Positions 21,173 to 32,950 of a stretch of 64,000 bases of DNA are shown here, piece by piece. The translations under genes and the position numbers were made by a program. The notes under the pieces were generated by a model, which ran no database searches, had not been told where the DNA came from, and worked only from the letters and a program-made list of their open reading frames with translations. Each line of letters opens with the position of its first letter. The stretch's first letter is position 1. Source of the stretch: Berghia stephanieae (Eukaryota > Mollusca > Gastropoda > Nudibranchia > Aeolidiidae); the NCBI GenBank assembly GCA_034508935.3, contig CM067444.1:30299052-30363051 (forward strand), written 5' to 3'.

Positions 21173-21397
21173 GGATGTATAATATAATATGGCCACTTCC
21201 CCTATGGACTAATGCCCCATTAGTATTGGCAGGTTGCACTGGTCAAACTAATCAGACAGGTAATCACAGTCTTATTGACACGTTTCGGCCATTATCAGAA
21301 TTGACCATTCCTGGATGGATGGTATGACGTACGTAAATCGACTCGGACAACCTTTTCGTAACAAACTGATATGTCTGGAATAGACATGGACCTTAAA

Positions 21398-21590
21398 GAA
21401 ACGATAGCTCAGTTGGTAGAGCACTCGCTTCATTAGGAACGTAACCGAGAACGATTCTAAGAAGTCGAGTTGTTGGCTGAAGAAGGGTTGGTTCTGAGCC
21501 CGAAACGTTCCGTGTTTGGCATTTTGTTCTTTTTTGAAGCTGTTATATTAATTTTTGTTTTTTTATTTTTCACAACTTTTCTTCCCTATC
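21398..21590 (+). mobile_element. SINE B head fragment followed by family P repeat
   Basis: CGATAGCTCAGTTGGTAGAG CACTCGCTTC (SINE B head) to ~21,465. Then comes TTGGCTGAAGAAGGGTTGGT TCTGAGCCCGAAACGTTCCG and GGCATTTTGTTC (family P), also seen at 32,263 and 9,176. Confidence 0.65.
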
Positions 21591-21673
21591 CCATTGGTAA
21601 CAAATATAATCCCAGGCCCATGCATAAAACGCAGACCTCTAAATTACTGGTCAAATGCAAATATATAATTAAA

Positions 21674-21975
21674 AAACTTGAGCTTTTATATAGAGCAATA
21701 AATCCACTAAACGTGGCCAAAGCGCTAATGGGTCCTGACCAACGGCAACTCGTAACAAGTAGGACGAGACGTCTTTTAGGCGATATTTCATTTTTCTTCC
21801 TTGACAGAGACACCGCTGTTAACGGCCGGCCAGGTACTCATTTTATACATCTGAGTACGGTGAGTGAATGTGAGTAAAGAACCTTTTCAACGGACCATGA
21901 GCCGAGTAAGCGAGGCTCGAACCCAGGACCTTCCGATCCGAAAGCGAGTGTCATACCTCAAGACCACATGGCCGT
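21674..21975 (-). mobile_element. SINE family A
   Basis: Tail GAGCTTTTATATAGAGCAAT, body, then CTCGAACCCAGGACCTTCCG and head ACCACATGGCCGTA on the minus strand. Confidence 0.85.
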
Positions 21976-22869
21976 ACAAATAGTAATGGCAGCATGTAAT
22001 GACTCCATTATCCATTAATCACGAAATTGAAACATTTACTCAGTCAGGTTATGTACCCAGTTTACTTACTATAATTGACAAAACTATTCATAAGTGCTTT
22101 TACAAAGCACTCCGGTATTTTATCAAGCAAACTATAAGTGTATTTTACCATGGTGTGTTTTAACCCCCCCCCCCCCCCCCCCCCCTCTCTCCCTCCCCCC
22201 CCCCCCCCCAGCCCCTTCTCTCCAACTCCTAACCAAAAAAGCTGTTAGCGACATATCATTGTCTCTCAACTCTCAATTAATACTCACTTACTAACATAGG
22301 ATAATTTAAAATGATTTTAATGATTGTTTTAAAACCCTCTCCTCACCAACTACAGGAAAACGATTCCACCAACATTTATCTCAATCAGTTTCCTTTTCTA
22401 ATCACAAAATTTGAAGATTTTTAAAATCATAGTTATAAGAAATTAATTCTCCGCCGATGTACATGTATATTATTTCTTTTGAGTAAAGGCAAATCAATTT
22501 TATGTTAGAATGATCTGACATATAGTGGATAATAGTGAAAAAAAGGTTGTATGGTATAAAATCACTCAAAGAAAACTGAAAGGAAGTACTCTGGCTTCAA
22601 AGAGGCTTTAAAGAGGACAGGAAATTACAGTGTCTGGCGTCTGCTGAAAGACTGATAAGAGCAACGATATTCATTATTATTATTATAACCGTCGCCACAA
22701 AACGTTAATTTTAAAGGGACTCTAGAGTTAAAATGACCAAGAAACGTGAACTGTAAGCTTTTGTCAAATAATCAAGAAATTATATTTATACTCCTCAATT
22801 AAAACATTCTAAAGTCTTGTATATAAATTTCAGTATAAATTTAATTTAAGCATCTAAATCATATTTCTT
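21976..22869. other. Intergenic stretch with two poly-C tracts, no gene seen
   Basis: Poly-C at about 22,165-22,185 and 22,196-22,209. The rest is AT-rich unassigned sequence. Confidence 0.45.
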
Positions 22870-23175
22870 AAAATTTATATAGTGCAAAATCCACTAAACG
22901 TGCTCAAAGCACTTTACAATGTTCCCAAGCCAACAGCAACACTTAACATGTAGGACAAGAGATGACGTCAGATAGGCGATATTACAATTTTTTTCGGACA
23001 GAGACAATGCTGTTTACAGCTAGGTACTCATTTTACACTTGAGTACGGTGAGAAATGTGAGTAAAGAGGCCATTCCAAGAATTCAACTACGCGCGAGCGA
23101 GGCTGGAAACCGAAACCTTCCGAGCCAAAAGCGAAAGTTAGTGTCAAACCACTAGACCACGACATAGCCGCACAA
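22870..23175 (-). mobile_element. SINE family A
   Basis: Minus-strand copy from TTTATATAGTGCAAAATCCA to CACGACATAGCCGCAC; the B box region is diverged (CTGGAAACC). Confidence 0.8.
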
Positions 23176-23513
23176 AATAATCGAGGTCTAGTGGTTTTAA
23201 TGTGAGCACACTAAAAATATCCATGAAAAACCAGGAACAAACACTTAGTGGTGACAATGAACGGTCCAGAACTGTTCCGGAAATAGGCTCACGTTCTCCA
23301 TTCTTACCGACTTGCATAAGGAAAATAGAAATAGAACGAAGAGAGAAACCAAGGGGGGTTAAAACGTGACGTCACCAACTCTTTCTATTTATAGACAGAG
23401 AACCATTGCATTTTCAGTGGTACGGTATCTCGTCTTGTTAAAAATATATATATATATTTATCAAGCGATGTTGAGCGTGATCACTAATCGGATGAATGGC
23501 AGGGATTGAAATT
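23176..23513. other. Spacer, no gene recognised
   Basis: Unassigned sequence with a short ATATATATATATTTAT run near 23,443. Confidence 0.4.
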
Positions 23514-23770
23514 GTCCTTCAGAGACACGAGGCCCATGGAACCGGAGTTTATCCCTGTTTCTATAGCGTGAAACGGAGAATAGCAATTGCTTGCTACCCT
23601 TTGAATAGACGATCTATCGCAAAGTACTTTCCGCCAGATATAAAAGACTCAGCTACCCAATCACTCCTGTTGGATAGGTGGAGGTCAGAAAAAATCTCGA
23701 ATGCACCCGGGATCGATCTCGGTCCTTTGCGTGTGAAGTGAGTGCTCTACCAACTGAGCTATCGGGACCC
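23514..23770 (-). mobile_element. SINE family B
   Basis: Reverse complement gives the tRNA-like head (GGTCCCGATAGCTCAGTTGG TAGAGCACTC), B box GATCGATCCCGGG and the CCGGAGTTTATCCC-complement tail. Confidence 0.85.
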
Positions 23771-24762
23771 TCAGAATAACTTAGTACGGGTTATTTTTGT
23801 TATTTCTTACTTACATAAGTCGGGGGCTCCCCATGGAGTATTTTTATGGCAAACGTAAGAAAAAAAAAACAAAAAACAATAACAACAACAAAAAACAAAC
23901 AAACAACAGAAATAAAAAAAATAATACCCCAACAAAACTCCGACAGTTTTGGCACAAACTACTCATATAATAGACTTAATGGACGGTATAGAAATTATAT
24001 AAATATGATAATATAGTTTCTTAGAATACCTCAAACGTTCTTGTGCAGCATTTCTATAGCCTCTTTCATTTATTTTCTATACACACTCACATTCTGATGA
24101 ATTTATAGTTAACCTCCGAATCAAAACATTTGACTGGATGCCTTTTCTCAATCACGCAATCTCCGCCATTTGTAGCGATTCCCCAATCAATCAATCGACA
24201 GTTAATATAATGTATCAATTCAGTTAATATATTATATCAATTATTGAACGGAATTCCATTCATTTCATATCGCTATAAATTAGACCTACCGGGTGTTGCC
24301 GTTATAACTTAAGTGCATTCATAACTTTTTCTGATTATAATGTGGTTTTCCAAAACTCCCTAACTCCGTTTTTCTCATTTTGAGATATTGGATTATTTCC
24401 CTAAAATTTCTCATTCCATCTATTATTTTATCATATTTAAACTTCAAATTCACACAAATCTAGGGGATCTCTTGTGCCATTTGATGCTTTAAACTAAGGG
24501 TTACGTGTCAATTTTTCTCATGGATGGAAAATCTCAAAAAGTAGAAAAATCGACTAAACGAGTTTTGGAAAACCAATTTTCTTGGAGACTGGTTTTTCAA
24601 AACGCGTTATTTCCGTTTTTCTTCTTTTTAAAACGATATTGAAAACAAACTATCTCTCTTTGAAATCTATGTTTTTAGAGTGATATAACTTCAGTTTAAT
24701 GTTAGTTAAAGAACTGTCTTGTGTATTTTCAAATATAGATTTGATTACAATTTAGTTGGAAG
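23771..24762. other. AT-rich intergenic stretch, no gene recognised
   Basis: Contains A-rich runs (23,858-23,925). A CTCATGGATGGAAAATCTCA / GAGTTTTGGAAAACC segment (24,518-24,575) is partly repeated near 25,047-25,105 across the intervening SINE B. Confidence 0.45.
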
Positions 24763-25037
24763 TTCAGTTAGCTCAGTTGATAGAGCACTTGCTTCACACA
24801 TAAAGGGACTGAGATCAATCCCAGGCGCAGCCCAGATTTAATAACAACAACCTCCTTGTCCATCCAGTTGTGATTGACATTGGGAAGCTGGTTCCGTTAG
24901 ATTTGGCGGAAAGTTCTTTTCGGTTGACTACCGTCTTATTCAGAGGATAGCAAGCAATTTCTATGATAATGGAAATAAAAACCGAGATTTATTCTGGTTC
25001 CATGGACATGTTAATGGCTCCGAAGGAATACTGCTTT
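24763..25037 (+). mobile_element. SINE family B, diverged
   Basis: GTTCAGTTAGCTCAGTTGAT AGAGCACTTGC head, GAGATCAATCCCAGGC B box, CTTGTCCATCCAGTTGTGAT body and GGCTCCGAAGGA end. Confidence 0.8.
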
Positions 25038-25296
25038 TTCAATCAATTTAGCTCATGGAAGGAAAATCTCGAAATATGAATTTTAACAAAATTACTTAAA
25101 GTGTTTTGGTAAAAAAACACACACACACACACTTCAGTAAATAGAAAGTGTGCAATCAATATCATTGGACGGAGCTCAATGTATAAGCGATGAATGCACA
25201 GTAACATGGAAATGCCGATGGTTGATGTTATGTATTAACCTTCAACACACCGGGATATATTTTACATCTATAATTTCAATATAACTTGTTATATAT

Positions 25297-25502
25297 TGGG
25301 CAACATGGCTAATGGTAGGGTCTTTGCTTCGTATCCAAAAGGTACCGAGTTCGACAACCCGCCTCATGGTGTGGCCTTGAGCAAGTCACCTCCCTTAGCT
25401 CATTTTGCGGCGCTGCGCTGCTGCTGACGACTGGGATATTCCAGTCTTCCATTGGAATCGACCCTTGGGGATGAATAAAGGGAATTTATTTATTTACTTT
25501 TA
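25297..25502 (+). mobile_element. SINE family C
   Basis: GGGCAACATGGCTAATGGTA, TACCGAGTTCGACAACCCGC, CTTGAGCAAGTCACC, GCGGCGCTGCGCTGC and the 3' end GATGAATAAAGGGAATTTAT with a short TTTA repeat. Confidence 0.85.
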
Positions 25503-25574
25503 CCATTTTCAAAAGTAGATTATAATATTCCAATGGAATGGAAGTTACAATTGATCAACGAAGATAAGTCGACT

Positions 25575-25675
25575 GATTTCTTTGGGATGTTTTTTTTTTC
25601 TTGTATTTTTCTTCTCTTTCTTTGCCTGGCACCTTTCATACACACTTGTTCAGTTCTTTAAAGATATGAAAGAAT
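25575..25675. mobile_element. Foldback element F2, single arm
   Basis: GATTTCTTTGGGATG, TTGTATTTTTCTTCTCTTTC, TTGCCTGGCACCTTTCATAC and ACACTTGTTCAG match the right arm of the complete element at 30,930. Confidence 0.65.
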
Positions 25676-25747
25676 TTATATCAATTTCCCACCATATGGA
25701 AGAGAAATTAACTCAAAGCTTCAAACCTGTTACTCTAAATAGTCTCC

Positions 25748-26031
25748 AACAGTCGTGATGTCACTTCCCTCGTAATGACGCATAGTAACTTAGTATCTGG
25801 TTCTAAACTATCGGAACAATGGCGGACGCCCTTATGAAATACTTGCCCGACGAGCATTAAAGTGTATCAGAGGAGAAAAACATTATAAATCTGATCATGT
25901 TTTGACTTTTATACATTCTGATCACAAGACATGTGAAAAAGTTCTAGCCAACATGAAGAATAAAGAGTAAAATATTTTCTTTATTCGAACCAAGCTGCTG
26001 GTTGCTGGGCACGCGTGACATCAGACTATTG
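25748..26031 (+). mobile_element. TIR element M0, copy 3
   Basis: Same TIRs as 3,204 and 9,592. The start ATGGCGGACGCCCTTATGAA is kept, but a stop follows after GAGCATTAA, so the coding remnant is broken early. Ends TCAGACTATT at 26,030. Confidence 0.65.
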
Positions 26032-26239
26032 AATCCTATTCAATCCAACAATTAGTCCCGACATATTACCGCTTTGAGACGGCGGGCCACTTTTATTAAA
26101 AATATCATCTTTATCATCTTTTGCCGTGATCTCTATGTTTAGTATTTTACAATAACATGAGATTAACGCCCTGTTGCACATATTTTCAAGTCTGATAATG
26201 AATGCAATGATGGGATTGAATATAAATTGCTTTGGGTTT

Positions 26240-26560
26240 CTGCACATAGTTGCAGGTCTGATAACTAAACGAAATTATGGCCTGAATTGAATATTATTGT
26301 AAAAGACAATATTTTGCGTTGGCTAGAGTATTTCCATTACGACAATTATGAACCCATAATTATTTAGGTTTTCAAATCTGCAAATAAGTACACATCGTTG
26401 AATCAGATAGCGTCGGCCTGATAATATTTCCATTATAACAATAATAACCTACAACGCTTTTGGCTACCAGACCTGCAATTAAGTACACATCGCTGGAGAA
26501 GATTGCGTCAGCCTAGAGTAGCCTATTTCCATTACAACAAAGGAAGACCATATCAAGCTC
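26240..26560. repeat. Copies of the GTCTGATAAC / TTCCATTACAAC repeat
   Basis: GTTGCAGGTCTGATAAC ... GTATTTCCATTACGACAATT and two further diverged units (GCGTCGGCCTGATAATATTT and GCGTCAGCCTAGAGTAGCCT), about 80-100 bp each. Related to the 75-bp array at 46.3-47.1 kb. Confidence 0.6.
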
Positions 26561-27914
26561 GACAGACTTGTAAATATCTTCACGTCACTTTTAACAAATG
26601 TGCTTTGCACATTTCCAATTTTTGTTGAATGCGTAAAATGATCCTGGAGCAATTTCTATTGAACACAATTTTCTTCTATTTCCGTCTTTTACCTGATCAA
26701 TATGTCTTCCATAATTCATAACAATGGAAGACAAACAAACACTCTATTTGTATTCGTATGGATGTTCACTGAATGTAAATTTATGAACCTCATTGAGTGT
26801 AAATGAGAGGACAAGCCTTTTGCCTGATTTGTATATCTAGGGGTATTTTGTGTAGTAGCTAGATATATAGTTCATTCGCTTTATTGGCTGAAGTCGACTA
26901 GAATTGAATGTAATTAGATAACAAAGTGTTGGAAATAATATTAAGAGAGGACATAATAATACAATAAATAACTTTGAAGTGAAATTTATAAAATTCATAT
27001 TTTAAAACAGTTTGTAATGACAATAGTGATATAAACACGCATTTTGATTTAATCTTCAGATTTTAAAAACAGTGAAAAAATCTGTAAAAACAAAATCATA
27101 ATCACAAACCGCAAGTAGGATTTTCCTGCTGTAGCATTGGATTATGGGAAATTTTTGCACCTCAGTGATTATTTCATAAATACAGGCTGGCGTTTAGTGC
27201 TCTATAAAGAATAGACATTCTATTTCGACAAAATTTCACACGTTAGTCTTTCAATATCCAACATAGTTGTCACACAAAAGTAGGATATTTAATATCTTCA
27301 AAGAAATATTGGACCAAAAAGAACAACTCATTTATGAACTTGAAAAATAATGCCGAGTTTTCTAAATGACCACTAACATCCATTTCATTCAGGAATAAAA
27401 AGCGTTATGAACCTGTTGTGTTTGTATATATTGGAAATTTGAATCTATATAGGGAATATGGGAAAATCAAATACATTGGAAGTATCTATGCTCAACGCTT
27501 TCGTGTTAAAAAACGCAAAATAACTTTAGTATAAAGAAAAAGATATTTCCTTACATTAACAAGAGTTGGCGGTTTTGTATAGAAAATATCATTCCATGAT
27601 AACTCATATGGTGTGGATTTTTGAGAAAAAACTGAGGAGTGTCAACGGAGTTTCAAAATGGTGAAAAATTGATGAATTTTTTTCATTCAAATAGCTACTC
27701 AAAATCTTTGGCACATGATTTATTTTGATTTTAACGTTGTAACCAATAAGTCATGTAACTAAATACCGGTATTTAGAAAGAACTTTTTTCAAAGAACATC
27801 ACAATTTTGGTTTTAATGTTTCCGAAAACTGTGTTTCATTTATTGTAATCATAATAGCTATATTAAGAACTAAATAAACTTTTTAAAAATAAAGACAGTA
27901 ATAGAGACACGAAG
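26561..27914. other. AT-rich 5' flank of the 27,915 gene
   Basis: No repeat family from this window and no exon with splice sites was recognised. Any promoter and 5' UTR of the next gene must lie here, but no diagnostic element is visible by eye. Confidence 0.4.
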
Positions 27915-30220
27915 ATGCCGAAAAAACAAAAATTTCCCGTTGTAGACAAACATGTGTTGGCAAAAACGATTTCCAAAGAGTCGATAACGTCCACCGATGA
28001 TACACTACAGATGTCGTCAAATCCGTTCAATAAAACATCAACGGAAAGTTGTAAAATTCTTGATAGAAAGATTCCTATAGTTTCAAAACAATCATCAGAA
28101 ACTAATTTTCAAAGCAGAAACAATGGACCAAACAACGAAAATATGCCAACAAGTTCAAAATCCACCACAGTCTCTGGTAACCTGACACAGGAGTTGTCAT
28201 TGGCTATGAAGTCCCGTTTCATTGCCTTTCCCATTGATGACCTGGCTGGCTTCGCCGCGCCACCACCTCAGACAATTCACGCCCAATCACATTTTCGTCC
28301 ACTTGACGGTGAGGTCAACAATGATAACAGGAAAATATCAATTGTATATAACGATACTTCTGAGAATATTGGCTATAGCAAAGTAACTGGACTGAATCTC
28401 CCTGGCCAAGAATTTGGATCACCCCCCAGATTCCCGATACCTGATAACAAAAACAAAATTTCACACCCGCGTGATAAAAAGTCAGCCCAATGCATCAAGT
28501 TTCACTCTAAACCTACAGATCATAAAATCAGGGAGTCGATCCCAGATCCTTGCCCAGCACCGCCTCGATTGAAATACCCCTGCGCTTTTCCTCGATCTAT
28601 GCATTCACGCAAACATGAATGCAAAACATGTGAAATAGAAATCAACTGTTCCTCCGAAACGGGTTATCATCCGTATGCATTGCAGAACGAACATGAAAGG
28701 AATAAATTTATCAACAAAATAAACAAAGGCGAAAATAAACAAATGCAATTTATATCCGCTTCTGTGTTGCGCGACAAACGATTGCAGAATGAAATTCAAC
28801 AGCGAAGATGCAATCCATATAATACTGTTTGTGCAAGTTACTCAGGACAAGATTTAACACAATCTGAAGATCGGGCTCAAAAACATGCTTCCCTATTCCT
28901 GTGCGACAGCAGGATCTTGCAACCGCCCAAGGACAGTCAGGACACAAATTCTCTGATAAAAATGAACTATCTCTGGGACATTAAAATGCCCCTCAAAGCT
29001 TCAATAGGCCCACGTAAAAATCAATTTAGTAACAACGGCGAAATAGATGATATCTTTGGGATAGACAAGGACAAACGCAATCTTCTACTAGAAATGCTGA
29101 GACAATGCATGACGTTACTCAAAGAATCCAATAGTTTAATAATAAACAAAAACACACCGGTTTCCAGGACGACCGTAGCGTCGTTTCTAATTTTAGAAAC
29201 ACAAGCTTTGATAGCAATGCGAGCCATTCATCCTCTTCAAAGGCGTTAAAGAGAATCGATTCCAAAGGTATAAATATGCCATCAGCCCTAAGGGAATGTG
29301 ATAAAAAAGAAATGGGATCAACACTGTTTGCTTCAGAATATCGTAGCAAAGTGAATACCACACCTCAATCAACGTCATCAGTCGTTCTTTTGAGTGAAAG
29401 ATTTACTTTCGATGAAAGCTGTCACGTGACTCGCTCAACCAGTAATAGCACTGTAAGAATGGTCAAATGCCCGCCTTCTAAGCATTGCACGGAGGTCAAT
29501 GAAACGCCAAAACCAATTGATCGTTTTGGAATAAAACACAACCATGAAGCTGCTTCGGAGAACAGAGAAGAAATGGCTGCTCATTGCAAGAGAAATGTCA
29601 AATCATCTTTAAGCCCCAAGCAAATTTTTACTCTAGACGGAACCGATAAATCTTTTGAAAAGTCTAAAAGTTTGAATACTAAAGTAAATCTGGGTAACAT
29701 AGACAATGATAAAAACGCCAGAAGAATTGACTCGTTGTCATCACTATGGAGTGAAGAAGAATACAAGAATGAAAATAAATATTGTGACGTGAAGAAATCC
29801 ACGGACAAGAAAACATCTGAAAAAGTGAAAAAGTATAAAAAATACAAGATCTTTTTCCGCTCCAACCGCTCCAATAGCAACATCGACAGTAAACGAGGCG
29901 GCGACACCGAAAACGCTTTGGAAACAGCGAGGAAAAAATGCACGAAAAAAACGAGCTGCACTGCTCATAATCATACGTCGTCACCGTTGAGTAGGCCTTC
30001 TTCGTATGTCCGTATTTGGCGTGAAACCTCAACTAAAAGCAAAAATAAGGCCTCCGGCGGTTCTGGTAAGAAATGCCCGGCGGAGGAGGAAGAAGACATT
30101 AGTTCGAAGGATTTAGAGGAGAGGATCGGAGGACGTCTTCGGTCCGTTGTGGAAGAAACGAAGGAGCTCGAGAAAGACATTGCAACTTTGAAAAGACGTA
30201 AAGAACGAGCAGAGAAATAA
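27915..30220 (+). CDS. Uncharacterised low-complexity protein with C-terminal coiled coil; frame switch inside
   Basis: An intron-less frame starts at ATG 27,915 (A at -3, in-frame stop at 27,864) and stays open to 29,249. A second frame, open from 29,135, ends at the TAA at 30,218-30,220. In the overlap the second frame looks coding (FQDDRSVVSNFRNTSFDSNA, SHSSSSKALKRID), while the first turns into generic sequence. The simplest reading is one protein of about 765-770 residues with one base missing between about 29,135 and 29,170, next to AAACAAAAACAC. A tiny intron is less likely. The protein is Lys/Ser/Asn-rich and mostly disordered, with CKTCEIEINC near the middle. Its charged end, DISSKDLEERIGGRLRSVVE then ETKELEKDIATLKRRK, is coiled-coil-like. 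I do not recognise the family. No signal peptide or membrane segment is visible. Function unknown. Confidence 0.7.
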
Positions 30221-30284
30221 GTCTCGGTCGCTCCCCTCCCCCCTACCCCCCTCCCCCTCCCCCCCCCCCCCCAAATGCAAAAAC
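30221..30284. repeat. C-rich tract just after stop codon
   Basis: CTCCCCTCCCCCCTACCCCC followed by a poly-C run of ~14, in what would be the 3' UTR of the preceding gene. Confidence 0.8.
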
Positions 30285-30568
30285 CTAAAAATGACGTCAA
30301 ACTACAAGACCGATATGGTTCTTGTATCAGGCTGTAAGTTAACGATGGCTAAGGCCAGACACTAGAGCCCCCCAAAACTTACAGTTTGACGTCATGTTTT
30401 ATGTTTGTGCACCGCCTAGTGAGTTGTTATTAGTAGAACTCAAGGAAACGAGTGATTCCATTGGTTGATCTATTGAATACAACTCACGATTTGTTTTCTT
30501 TTGCGGCCAAAGACTTGTCTTTTGGCGTCATTTTGTGGTCAGTGTCAGACTATAAGTTAACGATGGCT
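30285..30568 (+). mobile_element. TIR element M2, rearranged copy
   Basis: Two right-end blocks (CAGGCTGTAAGTTAACGATG GCT at ~30,328 and CAGACTATAAGTTAACGATG GCT ending 30,568) flank the family body TTGACGTCATGTTTTATG, GCACCGCCTAGTGAGTTG and CATTGGTTGATCTATTGAAT. The left end is thus replaced by a second right-end fragment. Confidence 0.65.
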
Positions 30569-30854
30569 CCGGTCTGGGTCAGATTATATTTTCACTGTGA
30601 TGTTTTGAAAGAGGATACACTTATAATATAGTTATTTTCATTCATAAAATATGACATATCGCCTCAACACGGCATCATGTCGAGATAAAATTGTTGCAAA
30701 AACCCAAATGGAGATTATAACATCTTTCTCGTCTTCGTCTTAGTAAATAAGCCAGTCGAATAGATTACATATTGACCACCGCTAACCTTCACCTTGCACC
30801 GAACTGAACTTGTATTGAGTTGGGTCACCATATAACTTCTTACGTCACTTCCAT

Positions 30855-30860
30855 AATAAA
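30855..30860 (+). terminator. Possible polyadenylation signal AATAAA
   Basis: First AATAAA found downstream of the 30,220 stop codon on the plus strand. Position alone supports it. Confidence 0.2.
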
Positions 30861-30929
30861 AACAAAGGGGAGTAATACGCAACATTATGATGTTAAATTA
30901 GGAAATTAAGGAGCAGGCAGCAGTGTAAG

Positions 30930-31143
30930 ATAAAGATCTGAACAAGTGTATATGAAAGGTGCCAGACAAAGCAAGAAAGAAAAATACCATCCCAAAAAAT
31001 AAGTCTACCTCGACCGGTAATCAGAAGGTCTGAGGTTCGGTACCCAGTTGAGGCAGACTGCTTTTTGGGATGCTTTGTTTCTCTTGTATTTTTCTCTCTT
31101 GCTTTGTCTGGTACCTTTCATACACACTTGTTCAGATCTTTAT
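30930..31143. mobile_element. Foldback element F2, complete
   Basis: Left arm TAAAGATCTGAACAAGTG, GAAAGGTGCCAGACAAAGCA and AGAAAAATACCATCCCAAAA. The right arm is its complement, ending ACACTTGTTCAGATCTTTAT. Arms are about 90 bp. The loop contains GTCTGAGGTTCGGTACCC, which looks like a tRNA B box. Confidence 0.8.
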
Positions 31144-31601
31144 TATGATGTTATTGTTGTTGTTGTTGTTGACACTTTAAATTAACCGAAAATCTACTTC
31201 TAATCTCGACTTACTTAAAAATAATATTCAGTCTTCTGTTATTTTATATTTATTGACTTAAACGTTGATTTTAGAGGAAATTGTACATCTGGGGTGTTAT
31301 AATACAGTATTTGACACGTAATATTGAATATTTCGTAGCCTCGAATATAGCCCCTCACAAGGTCGGGCTACATCTCGGTCCGAAAATTCAAAATACGGTC
31401 AAAAACTGTTATATTATAATTGAAAAATATGAGACACGAGTTAAGTTGTGTTTCATTGAGGAAATGAATCGTATTTCTGCAAGAGACAAAAAAAACCTAA
31501 ACTTTAATTTTTCTGATCAAGATTAGCCTAAGCTAAAACATCTTTTTGGATTCAGGGTTAACCTGGCATAGCTAATGCTAATTTTGAGATTACTTACTTA
31601 C
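31144..31601. other. AT-rich spacer, no gene recognised
   Basis: Short (TTG)n at ~31,151. An 81-codon open frame at 31,281 has no supporting context. Confidence 0.4.
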
Positions 31602-32063
31602 TTAATCCTCTTCGGGCCTTGAGGCACATAGGGCATCCACCAGACATCTCCATTTTTTGCGATCGGCTGCTTTTGCGGTGGCTGTATTCCAGGACAGGCC
31701 TGCTTCCTTTAATTCTTTCTCCATGGTCCTTCGCCAGGTTTCTTTGGGTCTTCCCCGCTTTCTCTTCCAATCTGCTGTCCAGTACAAGGCTGTCTTGGGA
31801 AGTGACCCTTTTTCCATTCTAGCCACATGACACAGCCAACGCCATCTTCTTCTTTTTATTTGGCTATCAATGCTAGTGCAGTCAGCTTTCTTTAATAGAT
31901 CCACTGTTCTTATTTTTGTAGGCCAAAATAAATTAAAAATTCTTTTTAAACACTTGTTCTGAAAGGCTTCTAGTTTCTGTATTAAGGAGGATGCCATTTT
32001 GTCAATTTTGAGATTACGGGTCACAAATTCCAGGGAAGTCCCAGGTTTTCTGCTGACCAACAT
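31602..32063 (-). mobile_element. LINE 3' coding fragment (ORF2 C-terminus), 153 codons open
   Basis: The minus strand encodes LEAFQNKCLKRIFNLFWPTK, KKADCTSIDSQIKRRRWRWL, CHVARM, KRKRGRPKETWRRTMEKELK and DRKKWRCLVDALCASR, ending with a stop. This is the standard non-LTR retrotransposon tail (C..R(I/M)L.I.W; RRRWRWLGHV.RM; GRPK.TWRR; DR..WR.LV.ALC). It is the least decayed LINE piece in the window; everything 5' of the RT palm is absent. Confidence 0.85.
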
Positions 32064-32262
32064 TTTATTTGCGTGTTTTTATTTTTTTTTCTTGCTCAGG
32101 GCACGATGTAACTGAAAGTCGGATATTTCTTTTGTCTTAATAAATAAAACAAGAATATCATATCACATAGTATTTTGTTATACCAGCATTCCTTCTTTCA
32201 TTAAACATGTGAACTATTACGAGGGACAGCAATAAACGTTTTTATTGTTATATATGTTGTTG
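32064..32262. other. Spacer, no feature
   Basis: AT-rich, unassigned. Confidence 0.35.
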
Positions 32263-32350
32263 GCCGAAGAAGGGTTTTGAGCCCGAAACGTTCCGTGTTT
32301 GGTATTTTGTTCAGTTTTGACGATGTTATATTCATTTTTTGTTTATTACT
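32263..32350 (+). repeat. Family P repeat with conserved hairpin
   Basis: TTGGCCGAAGAAGGGTTTTG AGCCCGAAACGTTCCGTGTT, then TGGTATTTTGTTC. GGGTT...AGCCC forms a 5-bp stem that is covaried in other copies (GGGCT...AGTCC at 17.9 kb). Confidence 0.65.
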
Positions 32351-32419
32351 TTGGACACATGATAACTATGGATCTGGAAAGGGTTTTTTGAAGAACCGGT
32401 TACTTTTAGTTGTGAGTCG

Positions 32420-32665
32420 ATGTTGTCGTATTATATGGTATGACATTCCTTTCGGATCGGAAGGTCATGGGTTCGAGGCTCGCTTGGAGCATAGTGGAGT
32501 CCTTGGTAAATGCTCTTTGCTCACATTCTCTCACCCTACTCAGGTGTAAAATAAGGACCTGATCGTTAACAGCGCTGTCTCTGTCCGGAAAAATGTAGTA
32601 TGATCGCCAAACAGGCGCCATGTCTCGTTCTACATGTTATGTGTTTCTGTTGGTCAGGGAGTCTT
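32420..32665 (+). mobile_element. SINE family A, head-truncated
   Basis: TATGGTATGACATTCCTTTC, GGTCATGGGTTCGAGGCTCG, body and GTTGGTCAGGGAGTC. The sequence is replaced by a T-run before the usual terminal block. Confidence 0.75.
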
Positions 32666-32689
32666 TTTTTTTTTTTCAAAAATGATCTT

Positions 32690-32950
32690 TTCTATAGAGC
32701 TATATCCACTAAACGTGCTCAAAGCGCTTTACAAAGGGCCCCTGATAAACAACAACATTATAACATGTAGAACGAGTCATACCTGTTAGGCGATATTACA
32801 TTTTTTCCGACAGAGACAACGCTGTTAACGACCAGGTATTAATTTTACACCTGAGTACGATGAGAGAATGTGACTAAAGAGCTTTCCTTTTCCAAAGGCT
32901 TAACTATGCGCCGAACTCAGAACCTTCCGATCCGAAAGCGAGTATCATAC
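32690..32950 (-). mobile_element. SINE family A (head-to-head pair, left member)
   Basis: Tail TTCTATAGAGCTATATCCAC, body, and GATCCGAAAGCGAGTATCAT AC at the head end. It abuts the plus-strand copy at 32,943. Confidence 0.75.

Noticed and set aside
20629-21239. Long overlapping frames on both strands (up to 187 codons)
   Set aside because: They lie entirely in a (GA)n purine tract and translate to RE- or SL-repeats. Simple sequence, not coding.
28605-29378. Minus-strand frames opposite the 27.9 kb gene
   Set aside because: Shadows of the plus-strand coding frame, which has better composition and a good start context.
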